A stretch of DNA of 34,775 bases from Myxococcales bacterium (lineage in GTDB: Bacteria; Myxococcota_A; Polyangia; Polyangiales; Polyangiaceae), in the NCBI GenBank assembly GCA_003139415.1, contig PLIR01000040.1:1-34775 (forward strand), given 5' to 3'. The position numbers were made by a program, and so were the translations under genes. The notes under the pieces were generated by a model. That model worked only from the letters and a program-made list of their open reading frames with translations, had not been told where the DNA came from and made no database searches. Each line of letters begins with the position of its first letter. Position 1 is the first letter of the stretch. Below, piece after piece: positions 1-8,065 of the stretch.

Positions 1-1
1 C

Positions 2-505
2 GACATTCTCGTCAACAATGCGGGCGGCGGCATCATCCGCGAATTTCTGAAGCACACGCCGGAAACGCTACGCGCCACGATCGACCGCAATTTGTGGACA
101 TGCCTGTGGTGCTGCCGCGAAGCATTGCCCCACATGATTGCGCGAAATTACGGCCGTATCGTCAATATCGGCGCAGATTCCGTGCGCAATGGTTTGTGGC
201 AGCACGGCGCGTACAATGCGGCGAAGGGCGGAATGCACGGGCTGACAACCGGACTTGCGCGCGAGTTCGCTGCTTACGACATTACGGTCAACACCGTCGC
301 GCCCTGCATGGTAAGCACACCGCAGGTCAAAGCGGCGGCAGCGGCCGGCAATCCGCTCATCCGCCAATTCACCGACATCATTCCGAAGGGCCGGCCTGCG
401 GAAACGGACGAAGTCGCCTCCATGGTGTCCTATCTGGCGTCCGACGAAGCGCGCTTCGTCACCGGCCAGGTGATCAGCGTGAACGGCGGCAGCACGATGC
501 TGTAA
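2..505 (+). CDS. SDR-family oxidoreductase, 5' end cut by window edge
   Basis: This is the C-terminal two thirds of a short-chain dehydrogenase/reductase, a cytoplasmic NAD(P)(H)-dependent oxidoreductase of the FabG-like type. The reading frame is open from base 2, so the N-terminal Rossmann glycine motif lies outside the window. Visible are the NNAG motif near the left edge, a serine-containing strand, the catalytic YNAAK (Tyr codon 212-214, Lys codon 224-226), and the family ending VTGQVISVNGG. Family members usually have about 250 residues; 167 are present here. It lies 17 bases upstream of a second SDR and probably shares its operon, which ends with an ACMSD-like amidohydrolase. That suggests a small catabolic set, but the substrate cannot be read from sequence. 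The base composition is less G+C-rich than the genes after 3.1 kb. Confidence 0.9.
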   Translation, partial: DILVNNAGGGIIREFLKHTPETLRATIDRNLWTCLWCCREALPHMIARNYGRIVNIGADSVRNGLWQHGAYNAAKGGMHGLTTGLAREFAAYDITVNTVAPCMVSTPQVKAAAAAGNPLIRQFTDIIPKGRPAETDEVASMVSYLASDEARFVTGQVISVNGGSTML

Positions 506-522
506 GCACAAGGGAACACGCC

Positions 523-1302
523 ATGGATCTCGGCATTGCAGGACGAACCGCCATTGTCTGCGGCGGCAGCGCAGGATTGGGTCGTGGGGCGGCCACGGCT
601 CTTGCGCGCGACGGCGTCGTCACGTTCATTGCCGCGCGCGACAAAGACCGGCTGGAGAATGCGGCAGCGGAGATCGCCGCGGACACAGGCGGAACGATTC
701 ATCCGGTGGTGGCCGATGTGACGACGGATGCGGGCCGCGAAGCGCTGCTGGCGGCCTGCCCGAAACCCGACATTCTCATCAACAATGCGGGCGGTCCGCC
801 GCCTGGAGATTTTCGCAGCTGGTCGCGCGAGGACTGGATCAAGGCGCTCGATGCCAACATGTTGTCGGCGATCATGCTGATCAAGGCAACCATCGACGGC
901 ATGATCGAGCGCCGCTTCGGCCGCATCGTGAACATCACGAGCCATATGGTGAAGCAGCCGGTCGGAATTCTGGGTCTCTCCAACGGCGCGCGCTCGGGAT
1001 TGACCGGCTTTGTCGGCGGTCTGGCGCGCGACGTGGCGCGCCACGGCGTGACTGTCAACAATGTGCTCCCGGGCCAGTTCGATACGGACCGGCTTCGCTC
1101 CAATCACCAGAAATTCTCTTCCGCCAGGAAGATCGACTACGAGCAGTTCCGCAACCAGATGCGCGAGCAGATTCCCGCGCAACGCTTCGGCGAGCCCGCC
1201 GAATTCGGCGCCATGTGCGCGTTCCTGTGCAGCGTCCATTGCGGTTATGTGACGGGCCAGAACATCCTGCTCGACGGCGGGCAATATCCGGGCCTGCTGT
1301 GA
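523..1302 (+). CDS. SDR-family protein with substituted catalytic Tyr and Lys
   Basis: A full-length SDR-fold protein of 259 residues. The N-terminal cofactor motif GGSAGLGRG sits at about residues 14-22, and the NNAGG motif follows at about residues 87-91. The ITS serine is present, but where the YxxxK dyad should be, 13 residues after that serine, the sequence reads SNGAR (Ser153, Arg157). The classical catalytic Tyr and Lys are thus replaced by Ser and Arg. From memory, related divergent SDRs with this SNxxR signature occur in Rhizobiales, so this is probably a subfamily trait rather than decay. Activity may be altered or absent; a structural or cofactor-binding role is possible. The ATG at 523 follows the upstream SDR closely, and the stop overlaps the next gene's GTG by four bases, indicating an operon. 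Confidence 0.9.
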   Translation: MDLGIAGRTAIVCGGSAGLGRGAATALARDGVVTFIAARDKDRLENAAAEIAADTGGTIHPVVADVTTDAGREALLAACPKPDILINNAGGPPPGDFRSWSREDWIKALDANMLSAIMLIKATIDGMIERRFGRIVNITSHMVKQPVGILGLSNGARSGLTGFVGGLARDVARHGVTVNNVLPGQFDTDRLRSNHQKFSSARKIDYEQFRNQMREQIPAQRFGEPAEFGAMCAFLCSVHCGYVTGQNILLDGGQYPGLL

Positions 1303-2306
1303 CGGCCAATCCGAATTTCGGCAAGCTCATTGACGTGCATTGCCACGTCATTCCCGATTCCTTTCCCGACAATCCGTCGCCGGAGCGCAACACGCGTTGG
1401 CCGTGTCTCAAAATAACGCCGCAATCCGCATCCCTGATTATCGACGGCAAGCCGTTCCGCGACGTGGATGCGCGCTCCTGGAATGTCGCGCGGCGCATCG
1501 ATGACATGGATCGCGACGGCGTGGCGGTGCAGGTGCTCTCGCCTTTGCCGGAACTTCTTTCCTATTGGTTCGACGACGCCGACGCACTTTCCATGTGCGA
1601 TCATGTCAATGCCGTGATCGCGCGCATGGTTGCGCAGCATCCGGATCGCTTTCGCGGGCTCGGCCTTGTGCCGCTGCAAAAGCCGGAACTTGCGGCGCGT
1701 TATCTGGAACGCATCAAGACCGAATTCGGTTTTGCAGGAATCGAGATCGGCAGCAACATCAACGGCGTGCCATTGGGCGACGCGCGGTTCGACCCGGTCT
1801 ATGAGGTGGCGCAGGCCCTGAGCCTCGCGATCTTCGTGCATGCGCTGCATCCTGTGGCGACCAAGGCCATCGGCGCCGATCCCGGCTTCACCGCACTCGC
1901 CGGATTTCCCCTGGATACCGGGATGGCTGCCGCATCGATTCTGCTGTCCGGCGCGGTGGAGCGTTTTCCCAAGTTGCGGCTGGGCTTCAGCCACGGCGGC
2001 GGCACGATCGGCAGCATGCTGGGGCGCCTCGACAAAGGCTTCGCGCTCACCAACGCCTATGGCGGCAAGCTCGTGCGAAAGCCCAGCGAACTGGCGCGCG
2101 ATATGTTCTACGACAGCAATGTCTATGACGGCGATTTCCTAAGGCATCTCGTTCGGCTCACGGCGCCGGACCACATCTTTCTCGGCACCGACTATCCGTT
2201 CTCGCTCATGCAGACGGAACCAAGCCATTATCTTGCAGGTTGCGGTCTGACGCCGGACGAACTTCAAGGCATTTGCTTCGCCGCAGCCGCTCATTTTCTG
2301 GCCTGA
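1299..2306 (+). CDS. ACMSD-family amidohydrolase / metal-dependent decarboxylase
   Basis: A 335-residue TIM-barrel metal-dependent hydrolase of the amidohydrolase superfamily, closest in pattern to aminocarboxymuconate-semialdehyde decarboxylase (ACMSD). The zinc ligands appear in the right order and spacing: HxH near the N-terminus (His14, His16 in DVHCH), His181 in FVHALHP, His232 in FSHGG and Asp298 in GTDYPF. In characterised ACMSD the equivalents are His9, His11, His177, His228 and Asp294, so the spacing is almost constant. Family members decarboxylate or hydrolyse aromatic-type acids in the cytoplasm. The true substrate here is unknown. The GTG at 1299 overlaps the upstream SDR stop (GTGA), implying translational coupling. 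It is the last gene of the left-end operon and shares its lower G+C. Confidence 0.88.
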   Translation: MTANPNFGKLIDVHCHVIPDSFPDNPSPERNTRWPCLKITPQSASLIIDGKPFRDVDARSWNVARRIDDMDRDGVAVQVLSPLPELLSYWFDDADALSMCDHVNAVIARMVAQHPDRFRGLGLVPLQKPELAARYLERIKTEFGFAGIEIGSNINGVPLGDARFDPVYEVAQALSLAIFVHALHPVATKAIGADPGFTALAGFPLDTGMAAASILLSGAVERFPKLRLGFSHGGGTIGSMLGRLDKGFALTNAYGGKLVRKPSELARDMFYDSNVYDGDFLRHLVRLTAPDHIFLGTDYPFSLMQTEPSHYLAGCGLTPDELQGICFAAAAHFLA

Positions 2307-2328
2307 TCTTCAACAGTTGGCGAAATCT

Positions 2329-2689
2329 TCACCTACCGCAAAATCGGAAAGATCGTCGGCCTTTACCGAAAAGTTTCCTGAGCTCGGTTTTGGCGCGCTC
2401 AAGCTTCTGTTTGTGCCGGGCGGATAATTTCCTGCCGGCGCGGTTGATATAGAAAACGAGCATCGACAAGGCCGAGCGATAGGGATTCTCCTTGCGTCGG
2501 TGGCTGTGTTCGGCGGACCGCTTGAGGGACGTTGCAATCGCCTTCGAATCGCCCGTCTTGAAGACACCCTTGCGAAGATCGAGCGCATCGCTTTCCTCTA
2601 CCACGCGTGCAGACCGGTGACGCGAGGCTTTCGTCGCCCGGGGGCGCCCCGCTTTTTCGGCGGGGCTTCGGTCCGGGTGTCCGGGTCAT
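2329..2689 (-). CDS. DUF3175 small protein, apparently frameshifted near its N-terminus
   Basis: The minus strand encodes a small basic protein whose body matches DUF3175: SDALDL, GVFK, SLKRSAE, NPYRSALSML, FYINRAGR and a Lys/Arg-rich tail. The unbroken frame with a start codon runs 2604 (GTG) to 2329, 91 residues. Homology-like sequence (RHRSARVVEESD) continues upstream of that GTG until a TGA at 2686-2688 and has no other start. In another frame an ATG at 2689 begins a typical basic leader (MTRTPGPKPRRKSG). Joining the two by one frameshift in the G/C homopolymer stretch near 2638-2650 gives a normal-looking full-length protein. The frameshift may be real or a sequence error. The function of the family is unknown; in Rhizobiales it is usually a small stress-associated protein. 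An EcfG-type promoter lies just upstream. Confidence 0.72.
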
Positions 2690-2723
2690 GCCGTGTCCTG
2701 TCGATGGAAAACACCCCAATGCG

Positions 2724-2748
2724 AACGGGCGGCAAGCATATACGTTCC
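2724..2748 (-). promoter_or_regulatory. EcfG-type general-stress promoter (GGAAC-N16-CGTT)
   Basis: On the minus strand GGAAC (2748-2744) is followed by exactly 16 bases and then CGTT (2727-2724). This matches the consensus for the alphaproteobacterial general-stress sigma factor EcfG (GGAAC, 16-17 bases, CGTT). Transcription would begin around 2715-2718, leaving a leader of about 28 bases before the ATG at 2689 of the DUF3175 gene. A weaker near-copy faces the other way (GGACA at 2781-2785, CGTT at 2801-2804, spacing one base short) upstream of the DUF6496 gene. Confidence 0.6.
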
Positions 2749-2863
2749 GTGGCCGGCCGCGCGAAAGCCCTCGCGCCCGTGGACAATCCCGTCCGCTCCG
2801 CGTTACAAAATTGCAAGTGCCCGCGCGAGCAAATCGCGGGCTGGAAACGATTGTGAGGGATCA

Positions 2864-3097
2864 ATGGCCAGATATTCGCGCAGCGCCGGATCGGATGTCG
2901 AGCGCGCAATGGATCGACGCAAGAAAGGCAAGTTGAAACGGGGCAAAGGCGGGAAGGGCGGAACTGTCAAAAGCCGCAAGCAGGCGATCGCCATCGGGCT
3001 GTCGGAGGCGCGGCGCGAGGGCGACAAGGTCCCCGCCGCGAAGAAGGGCGCCCCGCGCCGTCGGGCCAAGAGGAGCAAGGTCGCCTCGCGGTCATGA
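2864..3097 (+). CDS. DUF6496 small basic protein
   Basis: A 77-residue, very Lys/Arg-rich protein. It begins MARYSRSAG, contains the block [10 protein letters not shown] followed by [22 protein letters not shown], and ends in a basic tail. This pattern is characteristic of DUF6496 proteins, common in Rhizobiales and Burkholderiales. Function is unknown; the charge suggests nucleic-acid binding. The ATG at 2864 was chosen because GAGGG lies a few bases upstream and the family begins M(A/P)RYS. A longer frame from 2693 has no family support before this ATG. Its stop overlaps the glgX start by four bases (ATGA), so glgX could be translated from the same transcript. It is divergent from the DUF3175 gene, leaving a shared promoter region of about 170 bases. 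Confidence 0.8.
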   Translation: MARYSRSAGSDVERAMDRRKKGKLKRGKGGKGGTVKSRKQAIAIGLSEARREGDKVPAAKKGAPRRRAKRSKVASRS

Positions 3098-5265
3098 GTG
3101 CCACGCGCCCGCTGCCGGGGTCCCCATATCCCCTCGGCGCGACGTGGGACGGCAAGGGCGTCAACTTCGCCATTTTCTCCGAGAACGCGGAGGCGGTCGA
3201 TCTTTGCCTTGTCGACGCGGCGGGCCATGAAGAGCGTCACCGCCTCCGGGAGCGAACGGCGTTCGTCTGGCACGGCTACCTCCCGGGCCTCGGGCCGCGC
3301 CAGCTTTATGGCTATCGCGTTCACGGCCCGTACGACCCCGACCGGGGTCTTCGGTTCAACGCCCACAATCTCCTCCTCGACCCGTACGCCAAGGCGATCG
3401 ACCGCCACGAGAGGTGGGAAGACGGGCTCTTCGCTTACGAGGTCGGGCACCCGGACGGCGATCGCAAGATGTCGACGGCAGACGCGCGCGGCGCGCCGCT
3501 TGGCGTCGTCGTCGATCCGGCGTTCGACTGGGAGGGAGATCGTCCGCCGGCCACGCCGTTCCACCGCTCGGTGATCTACGAGGTCCACGTGCGCGGCGCG
3601 ACGATGAAGCACCCCGAGGTGCTCGAGGCGATCCGCGGCAAGTTTGCGGGCCTCGCCAGCCCACCCATGATTCGGCACTTCAAGGAGCTGGGCGTCACCG
3701 CCGTGGAGCTCTTGCCCGTCCACGCTTTCGTCGACGACAAGATGCTGCTCGATCGGGGCCTCCGAAATTACTGGGGCTACAGCACCCTCTCGTACTTTTC
3801 GCCCGAGTCGCGTTACCGCACCGAGGACTTTCCCGGCAGCGGGGTGCGCGAATTCAAGTCGATGGTGAAGGAGCTGCACCGCGCCGGCCTCGAGGTCATC
3901 CTGGACGTCGTCTACAACCATACGGCCGAAGGCAATCACCTCGGGCCGACGCTCTCCTACAAGGGGATCGACAACCCCACGTACTACCGGCTCGTCCCCG
4001 GCGACCCCAAGTCGTATTTCGACTACACGGGCACGGGCAACAGCCTCAACGTACGCCACCCGCAGACGCTGCAGCTCATCATGGACTCGCTGCGCTACTG
4101 GGTGCTCGAGATGCACGTGGACGGCTTTCGGTTCGACCTCGCGTCCACGCTCGCGCGGTCGCTCCACGAGGTCGACCAGCTCTCCAGCTTCTTCACGATC
4201 ATCCATCAGGATCCCGTGCTGAGCCAGGTGAAGCTCATCGCCGAACCGTGGGACGTCGGCGAGGGCGGCTATCAAGTCGGCAATTTCCCGGTGCGCTGGG
4301 CCGAGTGGAATGGCAAATACCGCGACGCCATCCGTACCTTCTGGAAGGGCCATTCGGGGGGGATGGGCGAGCTCGGGTACCGGCTCACGGGCAGCAGCGA
4401 TCTCTACGAAAACGACGGCCGCCGCCCGTACTCGAGCGTCAACTTCGTCACCGCGCACGACGGCTTCACGCTCCGCGATCTCGTCTCTTACGACCGGAAA
4501 CACAACGAGGCCAACGGCGAGGACAACCGCGACGGCACCGACGACAACGCCTCGTGGAACTGCGGCGTCGAGGGCCCCACCGGCGACGAGGGCATCCAGG
4601 TGCTCAGGCGGCGTCAGGCGCGCAATCTGCTGGCAACGCTGCTGCTCTCACAAGGCACGCCGATGATCTCGGGCGGCGACGAGCTCGGTCACAGCCAGGG
4701 CGGCAACAACAACGCCTATTGCCAGGACAACGAGACGAGCTGGTTCGACTGGGCCCTCGACGGCGAGCGTCGCGCGATGTTCGCTTTCACCCGCAAGGTC
4801 ATCGGCCTGCGCGGCGCGCACCCCGCCCTGCGTCGCGCCAAGTTCTTCCAGGGCCGCGCCATCTGGGGCGAGCAGGTTCGCGACGTCATGTGGTTCAACT
4901 TCGATGGCCGCGAGATGAACGACGGCGACTGGAACACCCCGTGGGCCAAGAGCCTCGCGGTCTTCTTCGCCGGGCGGGGCCTCGACATGACCGACGAGCA
5001 GGGCCGGCCCGTCGAGGACGACGACATGCTCCTGCTGGTGCACGGCGGACACGAGCCGCTCGACTTCGCCCTCCCCAGCATCGGGTCCGGCGGCGGGCCG
5101 TGGAAGCTCCTGCTCGACACCGCCGACGACGCAGCCGAGGGCGACGGCGGCAACGGGGCCACTCTGGTCGGCCGGTCTTTGCGCCTCTACGGCCGCAGCG
5201 CCTGCGACGCCGCACCGTCCCCTTCTCGGAGAGCAGGCGGGGCGCCTAGCGCGCGTCCGACGTGA
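3094..5265 (+). CDS. glgX: Glycogen debranching enzyme GlgX/TreX
   Basis: A 723-residue GH13 isoamylase-type debranching enzyme that hydrolyses alpha-1,6 branches of glycogen or maltodextrin in the cytoplasm, releasing linear chains. An N-terminal CBM48-like domain ([21 protein letters not shown]) precedes the catalytic barrel. The conserved GH13 regions are all present: DVVYNH, FRFDLAS with nucleophile Asp348, AEPWD with acid Glu384, and TAHDGF with Asp456. [19 protein letters not shown] is the usual GlgX signature. The length is typical; the last ~20 residues look unconserved. It faces treZ-treY, whose products turn linear maltodextrin into trehalose, so it probably serves as the TreX step. 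Its 3' end overlaps the treY 3' end by 20 bases on the opposite strand. Confidence 0.96.
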   Translation: MSATRPLPGSPYPLGATWDGKGVNFAIFSENAEAVDLCLVDAAGHEERHRLRERTAFVWHGYLPGLGPRQLYGYRVHGPYDPDRGLRFNAHNLLLDPYAKAIDRHERWEDGLFAYEVGHPDGDRKMSTADARGAPLGVVVDPAFDWEGDRPPATPFHRSVIYEVHVRGATMKHPEVLEAIRGKFAGLASPPMIRHFKELGVTAVELLPVHAFVDDKMLLDRGLRNYWGYSTLSYFSPESRYRTEDFPGSGVREFKSMVKELHRAGLEVILDVVYNHTAEGNHLGPTLSYKGIDNPTYYRLVPGDPKSYFDYTGTGNSLNVRHPQTLQLIMDSLRYWVLEMHVDGFRFDLASTLARSLHEVDQLSSFFTIIHQDPVLSQVKLIAEPWDVGEGGYQVGNFPVRWAEWNGKYRDAIRTFWKGHSGGMGELGYRLTGSSDLYENDGRRPYSSVNFVTAHDGFTLRDLVSYDRKHNEANGEDNRDGTDDNASWNCGVEGPTGDEGIQVLRRRQARNLLATLLLSQGTPMISGGDELGHSQGGNNNAYCQDNETSWFDWALDGERRAMFAFTRKVIGLRGAHPALRRAKFFQGRAIWGEQVRDVMWFNFDGREMNDGDWNTPWAKSLAVFFAGRGLDMTDEQGRPVEDDDMLLLVHGGHEPLDFALPSIGSGGGPWKLLLDTADDAAEGDGGNGATLVGRSLRLYGRSACDAAPSPSRRAGGAPSARPT

Positions 5266-8065
5266 CGAGGACCGCCACCGGCAAGACTTCGAACAGATCA
5301 CGAACGGCCAGCGAGCCCTCCGACGTGAGGCTCCGGCCCGTGAGCACGTCGTCGTAGCGGCCCGCGGGCACGTCCAGGCTCGCGTCTCCCCACGCGTCGC
5401 CGACGCTCCAGCGTTCCGCGCCCTTGACCAGAGTGAGACTGTGGCGCGTCGCCGCGGTCACGAGTCGGCGCCCGGCCCCTTCGCGGACGAACGCGACGAC
5501 GTGCTCCTCGAATGGCGCGCTCGCCTCGAGCCTGTCGTAGGGCCCATCGAGAAAGAGACCGGGCAACTCGCGCCGCATGCGCAGGAGTGCGTGACAGACG
5601 CGCATCTTGATGCGGCCGTCCTCGAACCGATCGAGCTCGGCGGCCGCGGCGCGGGTTCGGTCGTCCGAGGCTCGCAGCTGCCGGAGCCACGCGCGCCGCC
5701 GCTCGAAGTCGACGGGTCGGCGGTTGTCGGGGTCGCAGAAGTCGAGGCACCAGAGCTCCGTCCCTTGATAGACGTCGGGGACACCGGGCGAGGTGAGCTT
5801 GAGAGCGATCTGCCCGAGCGAGTTCGTCACGCCCGCGCGCGCGATCGACGCCACGAACGCGGTCACGTCGGCGGCGAAACGAGGATCGCCGAGCATGCCC
5901 GCGGTGAAGCGCTGCACAGCTTCGTCGTAGGCCTCGTCGGGCTGGGTCCAGCGGGTCTCCCGCTTCTCCTCCTTCGTGGCTTTGGCCATGTGCTCGCACG
6001 CGCGACGGACGAACTCGTCCGGGAGGCGATCGCCCCATGTGAGCCCGAACGGCAGTGCGCCGACGACGGACTGATAGAAGTAGTACCGGTCCGACGCGGT
6101 GACCGCAGGATCGGAGCCCTGGTGCGTGCGCGCGATCTCTTCCCACGCCATGCCCCGCGATCGCCACGCGTCGGGGAGCTCGCTCAGCACGGCCAACCGC
6201 GCGCGCGCGTCCTCCCCTCGTTTCGTGTCGTGGGTCGAGGTCGCGATCATCGAGCCCTTCCAGCGCTCCCGACGGTCGACGTTCGCGGCGTGGAAGCGCG
6301 CCGTCGGGGTGCCGAAGATGCCCGGGTGCCCGCCGACCTCGTTGAGCGAGAGCAGCCGCGGGTACCGGTAGTAGGCCGTGTCTTCGACACCCTTGGCCAT
6401 CACCGGCCCGCTGACTTGCTGAAAGCGCATGCAGAATCCAACCTGCGCGGCGCGCTCCTCGTCGCTCACCGGCTCGCGCCGGCGCAAGAGCAACATGTCC
6501 TCCAAGAAGTCGAACGCCATCGTCGTCAGCTCGGGGCGGCGGCGCTTGGCGCGCGCGATGGCCATCTTGACGTGGCTTTCGTCGCGCGGCTCCGGCGGCC
6601 GGTCGGATCGCACGAACGTGCGGTAGACGGGGAAGGCGGCGAGCGTCTCGAGAACCGCCGCGGCCAAGCTCCGCAGCGTGAGGTCGCGCGACCTACGGCG
6701 TCCGACCGCCAGCCGCTCGAGCGCCTGGGCCAGCAGGTTGACCTCGCTCGCCAGGTCCGAACTCAAGACGGCGCGCCTGGCGTCGGCCGCGATGGCGTCG
6801 AAGCCGGCGGTCTCACCGGTAACTTCGCGGTACACATGGGTCATCGCCGCTTCGGCCGACGGGTCGACCCAGAGACCGCCGACGTCGGCCAGGAAGTCGT
6901 AGCCCGTCGTCCCGTCGATCTTCCAGCCGCAGGGCAGGGCCTCGCTCGACTCGAGGATCTTCTCGGCCACCAGATAGAGGCCGGACCGACCGCCCGACGC
7001 CATCGCCCCCGCCGCCGCGTCCTGCAAGCGCTGGAAGTATCCGGCGGGATCGCAGAGACCATCCGTATGGTCGAGTCGAATCCCGTCGAGGCGGCCTTCC
7101 CCGAGCAGGCGCAGGACGAGCGCGTGCGACGCCGCGAAGACCTCGGGATCCTCCATGCGCACCGCGGCGAGGCCCGACACGTCGAAGAACCGGCGGTAGT
7201 TGATCTCTTCGGCGCCGACGTGCCAGTCGGCGAGGCGGTAGCTCTGTTCGAGAAGGAGTGCGTCGAGCGCGTCGAACGAGCGCGGCACGCCGGCCGCCCC
7301 GTTGAAGCGGTGCACCACGGCGTCGACGACCGAAGCGGCTGGCGGCGCCGAGTCGAGGAAAGACCGAAGACGGAGTTTGAGCGCGTGCCGGTCGCGGGCC
7401 CGCCCTCGCCGGCGATCGCGGGGCGCATGGCGGCAGTCGGGCAAGCGGGCGAACGCCGCCGCGATGCTCGCGAGCTCGTTCCCATACGCATCGCCGGGTG
7501 GGAGCGCCCCAGTTGCCGCGCGAAGCAGTCCGCTCACGCTCTGGGGCCCGACGGGCCATCGGTGGTCGAAGTACGCGATGCAGAAGGCACCGCCGTCGCG
7601 CGCGACACGGAGTTCGCCTTGCTCGAGCACCTGACCGTACGGGGCGCCGAGCACCGGCAGTAGGATCGTGTCGTGAAGAGAGGCCTTGGGCGAGTTCCAG
7701 TCGATGTCGAAGAAGTCCGCGTAGGGCGACTGCGGTCCGTCCTCGAGCACGTCGTTCCACCACGCGTTTTCGCCCGAGGCGACGCCCATGTGGTTGGGCA
7801 CGAAGTCGATGATCCGTCCCATCCCACGCCGCGCGAGGTCGTCGGCCCAGGCGACGAAGGCCTCTTCGCCGCCAAGAGCTTCGTCAACCCGTGAGGGGTC
7901 GACGAGATCGTACCCGTGAGTGCTCCCACTCTGGGCTTGCAAGACCGGGGACAGGTAGACGGCGCCGACGCCGAGGTCGTCGAGGTAATCGGCGATGGCG
8001 CGCGCGTCGTGCAGCGTGACGCCGGCGTGGAGCTGCAGCCGATACGTGGACGACGGGGGTCTCAT
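5246..8065 (-). CDS. treY: Maltooligosyl trehalose synthase TreY
   Basis: A 939-residue GH13 enzyme that converts the reducing-end alpha-1,4 bond of a maltooligosaccharide into an alpha,alpha-1,1 bond, giving maltooligosyl trehalose. Visible signatures: STYRLQLH at the start, [35 protein letters not shown] with nucleophile Asp332, LVAEKILE with acid Glu368, [11 protein letters not shown], and [11 protein letters not shown] near the C-terminus. The ATG at 8065 was chosen because the family begins at this sequence and the codon overlaps the treZ stop by four bases (ATGA). The extra upstream residues of the longer frame lie inside treZ. It is the second gene of a treZ-treY operon and ends convergently with glgX. 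Confidence 0.96.
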   Translation of the reverse strand: MRPPSSTYRLQLHAGVTLHDARAIADYLDDLGVGAVYLSPVLQAQSGSTHGYDLVDPSRVDEALGGEEAFVAWADDLARRGMGRIIDFVPNHMGVASGENAWWNDVLEDGPQSPYADFFDIDWNSPKASLHDTILLPVLGAPYGQVLEQGELRVARDGGAFCIAYFDHRWPVGPQSVSGLLRAATGALPPGDAYGNELASIAAAFARLPDCRHAPRDRRRGRARDRHALKLRLRSFLDSAPPAASVVDAVVHRFNGAAGVPRSFDALDALLLEQSYRLADWHVGAEEINYRRFFDVSGLAAVRMEDPEVFAASHALVLRLLGEGRLDGIRLDHTDGLCDPAGYFQRLQDAAAGAMASGGRSGLYLVAEKILESSEALPCGWKIDGTTGYDFLADVGGLWVDPSAEAAMTHVYREVTGETAGFDAIAADARRAVLSSDLASEVNLLAQALERLAVGRRRSRDLTLRSLAAAVLETLAAFPVYRTFVRSDRPPEPRDESHVKMAIARAKRRRPELTTMAFDFLEDMLLLRRREPVSDEERAAQVGFCMRFQQVSGPVMAKGVEDTAYYRYPRLLSLNEVGGHPGIFGTPTARFHAANVDRRERWKGSMIATSTHDTKRGEDARARLAVLSELPDAWRSRGMAWEEIARTHQGSDPAVTASDRYYFYQSVVGALPFGLTWGDRLPDEFVRRACEHMAKATKEEKRETRWTQPDEAYDEAVQRFTAGMLGDPRFAADVTAFVASIARAGVTNSLGQIALKLTSPGVPDVYQGTELWCLDFCDPDNRRPVDFERRRAWLRQLRASDDRTRAAAAELDRFEDGRIKMRVCHALLRMRRELPGLFLDGPYDRLEASAPFEEHVVAFVREGAGRRLVTAATRHSLTLVKGAERWSVGDAWGDASLDVPAGRYDDVLTGRSLTSEGSLAVRDLFEVLPVAVLVTSDAR

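Noticed and set aside
5441..7663. Very long open frame (740 codons) opposite treY, and similar ones opposite glgX (2803-4503), treZ (8179-9882), pqiB (10910-13003) and tamB (16633-19047)
   Set aside because: They are antisense to genes with complete catalytic motifs, have Arg/Ala/His-rich low-complexity translations and arise from high-G+C codon bias.
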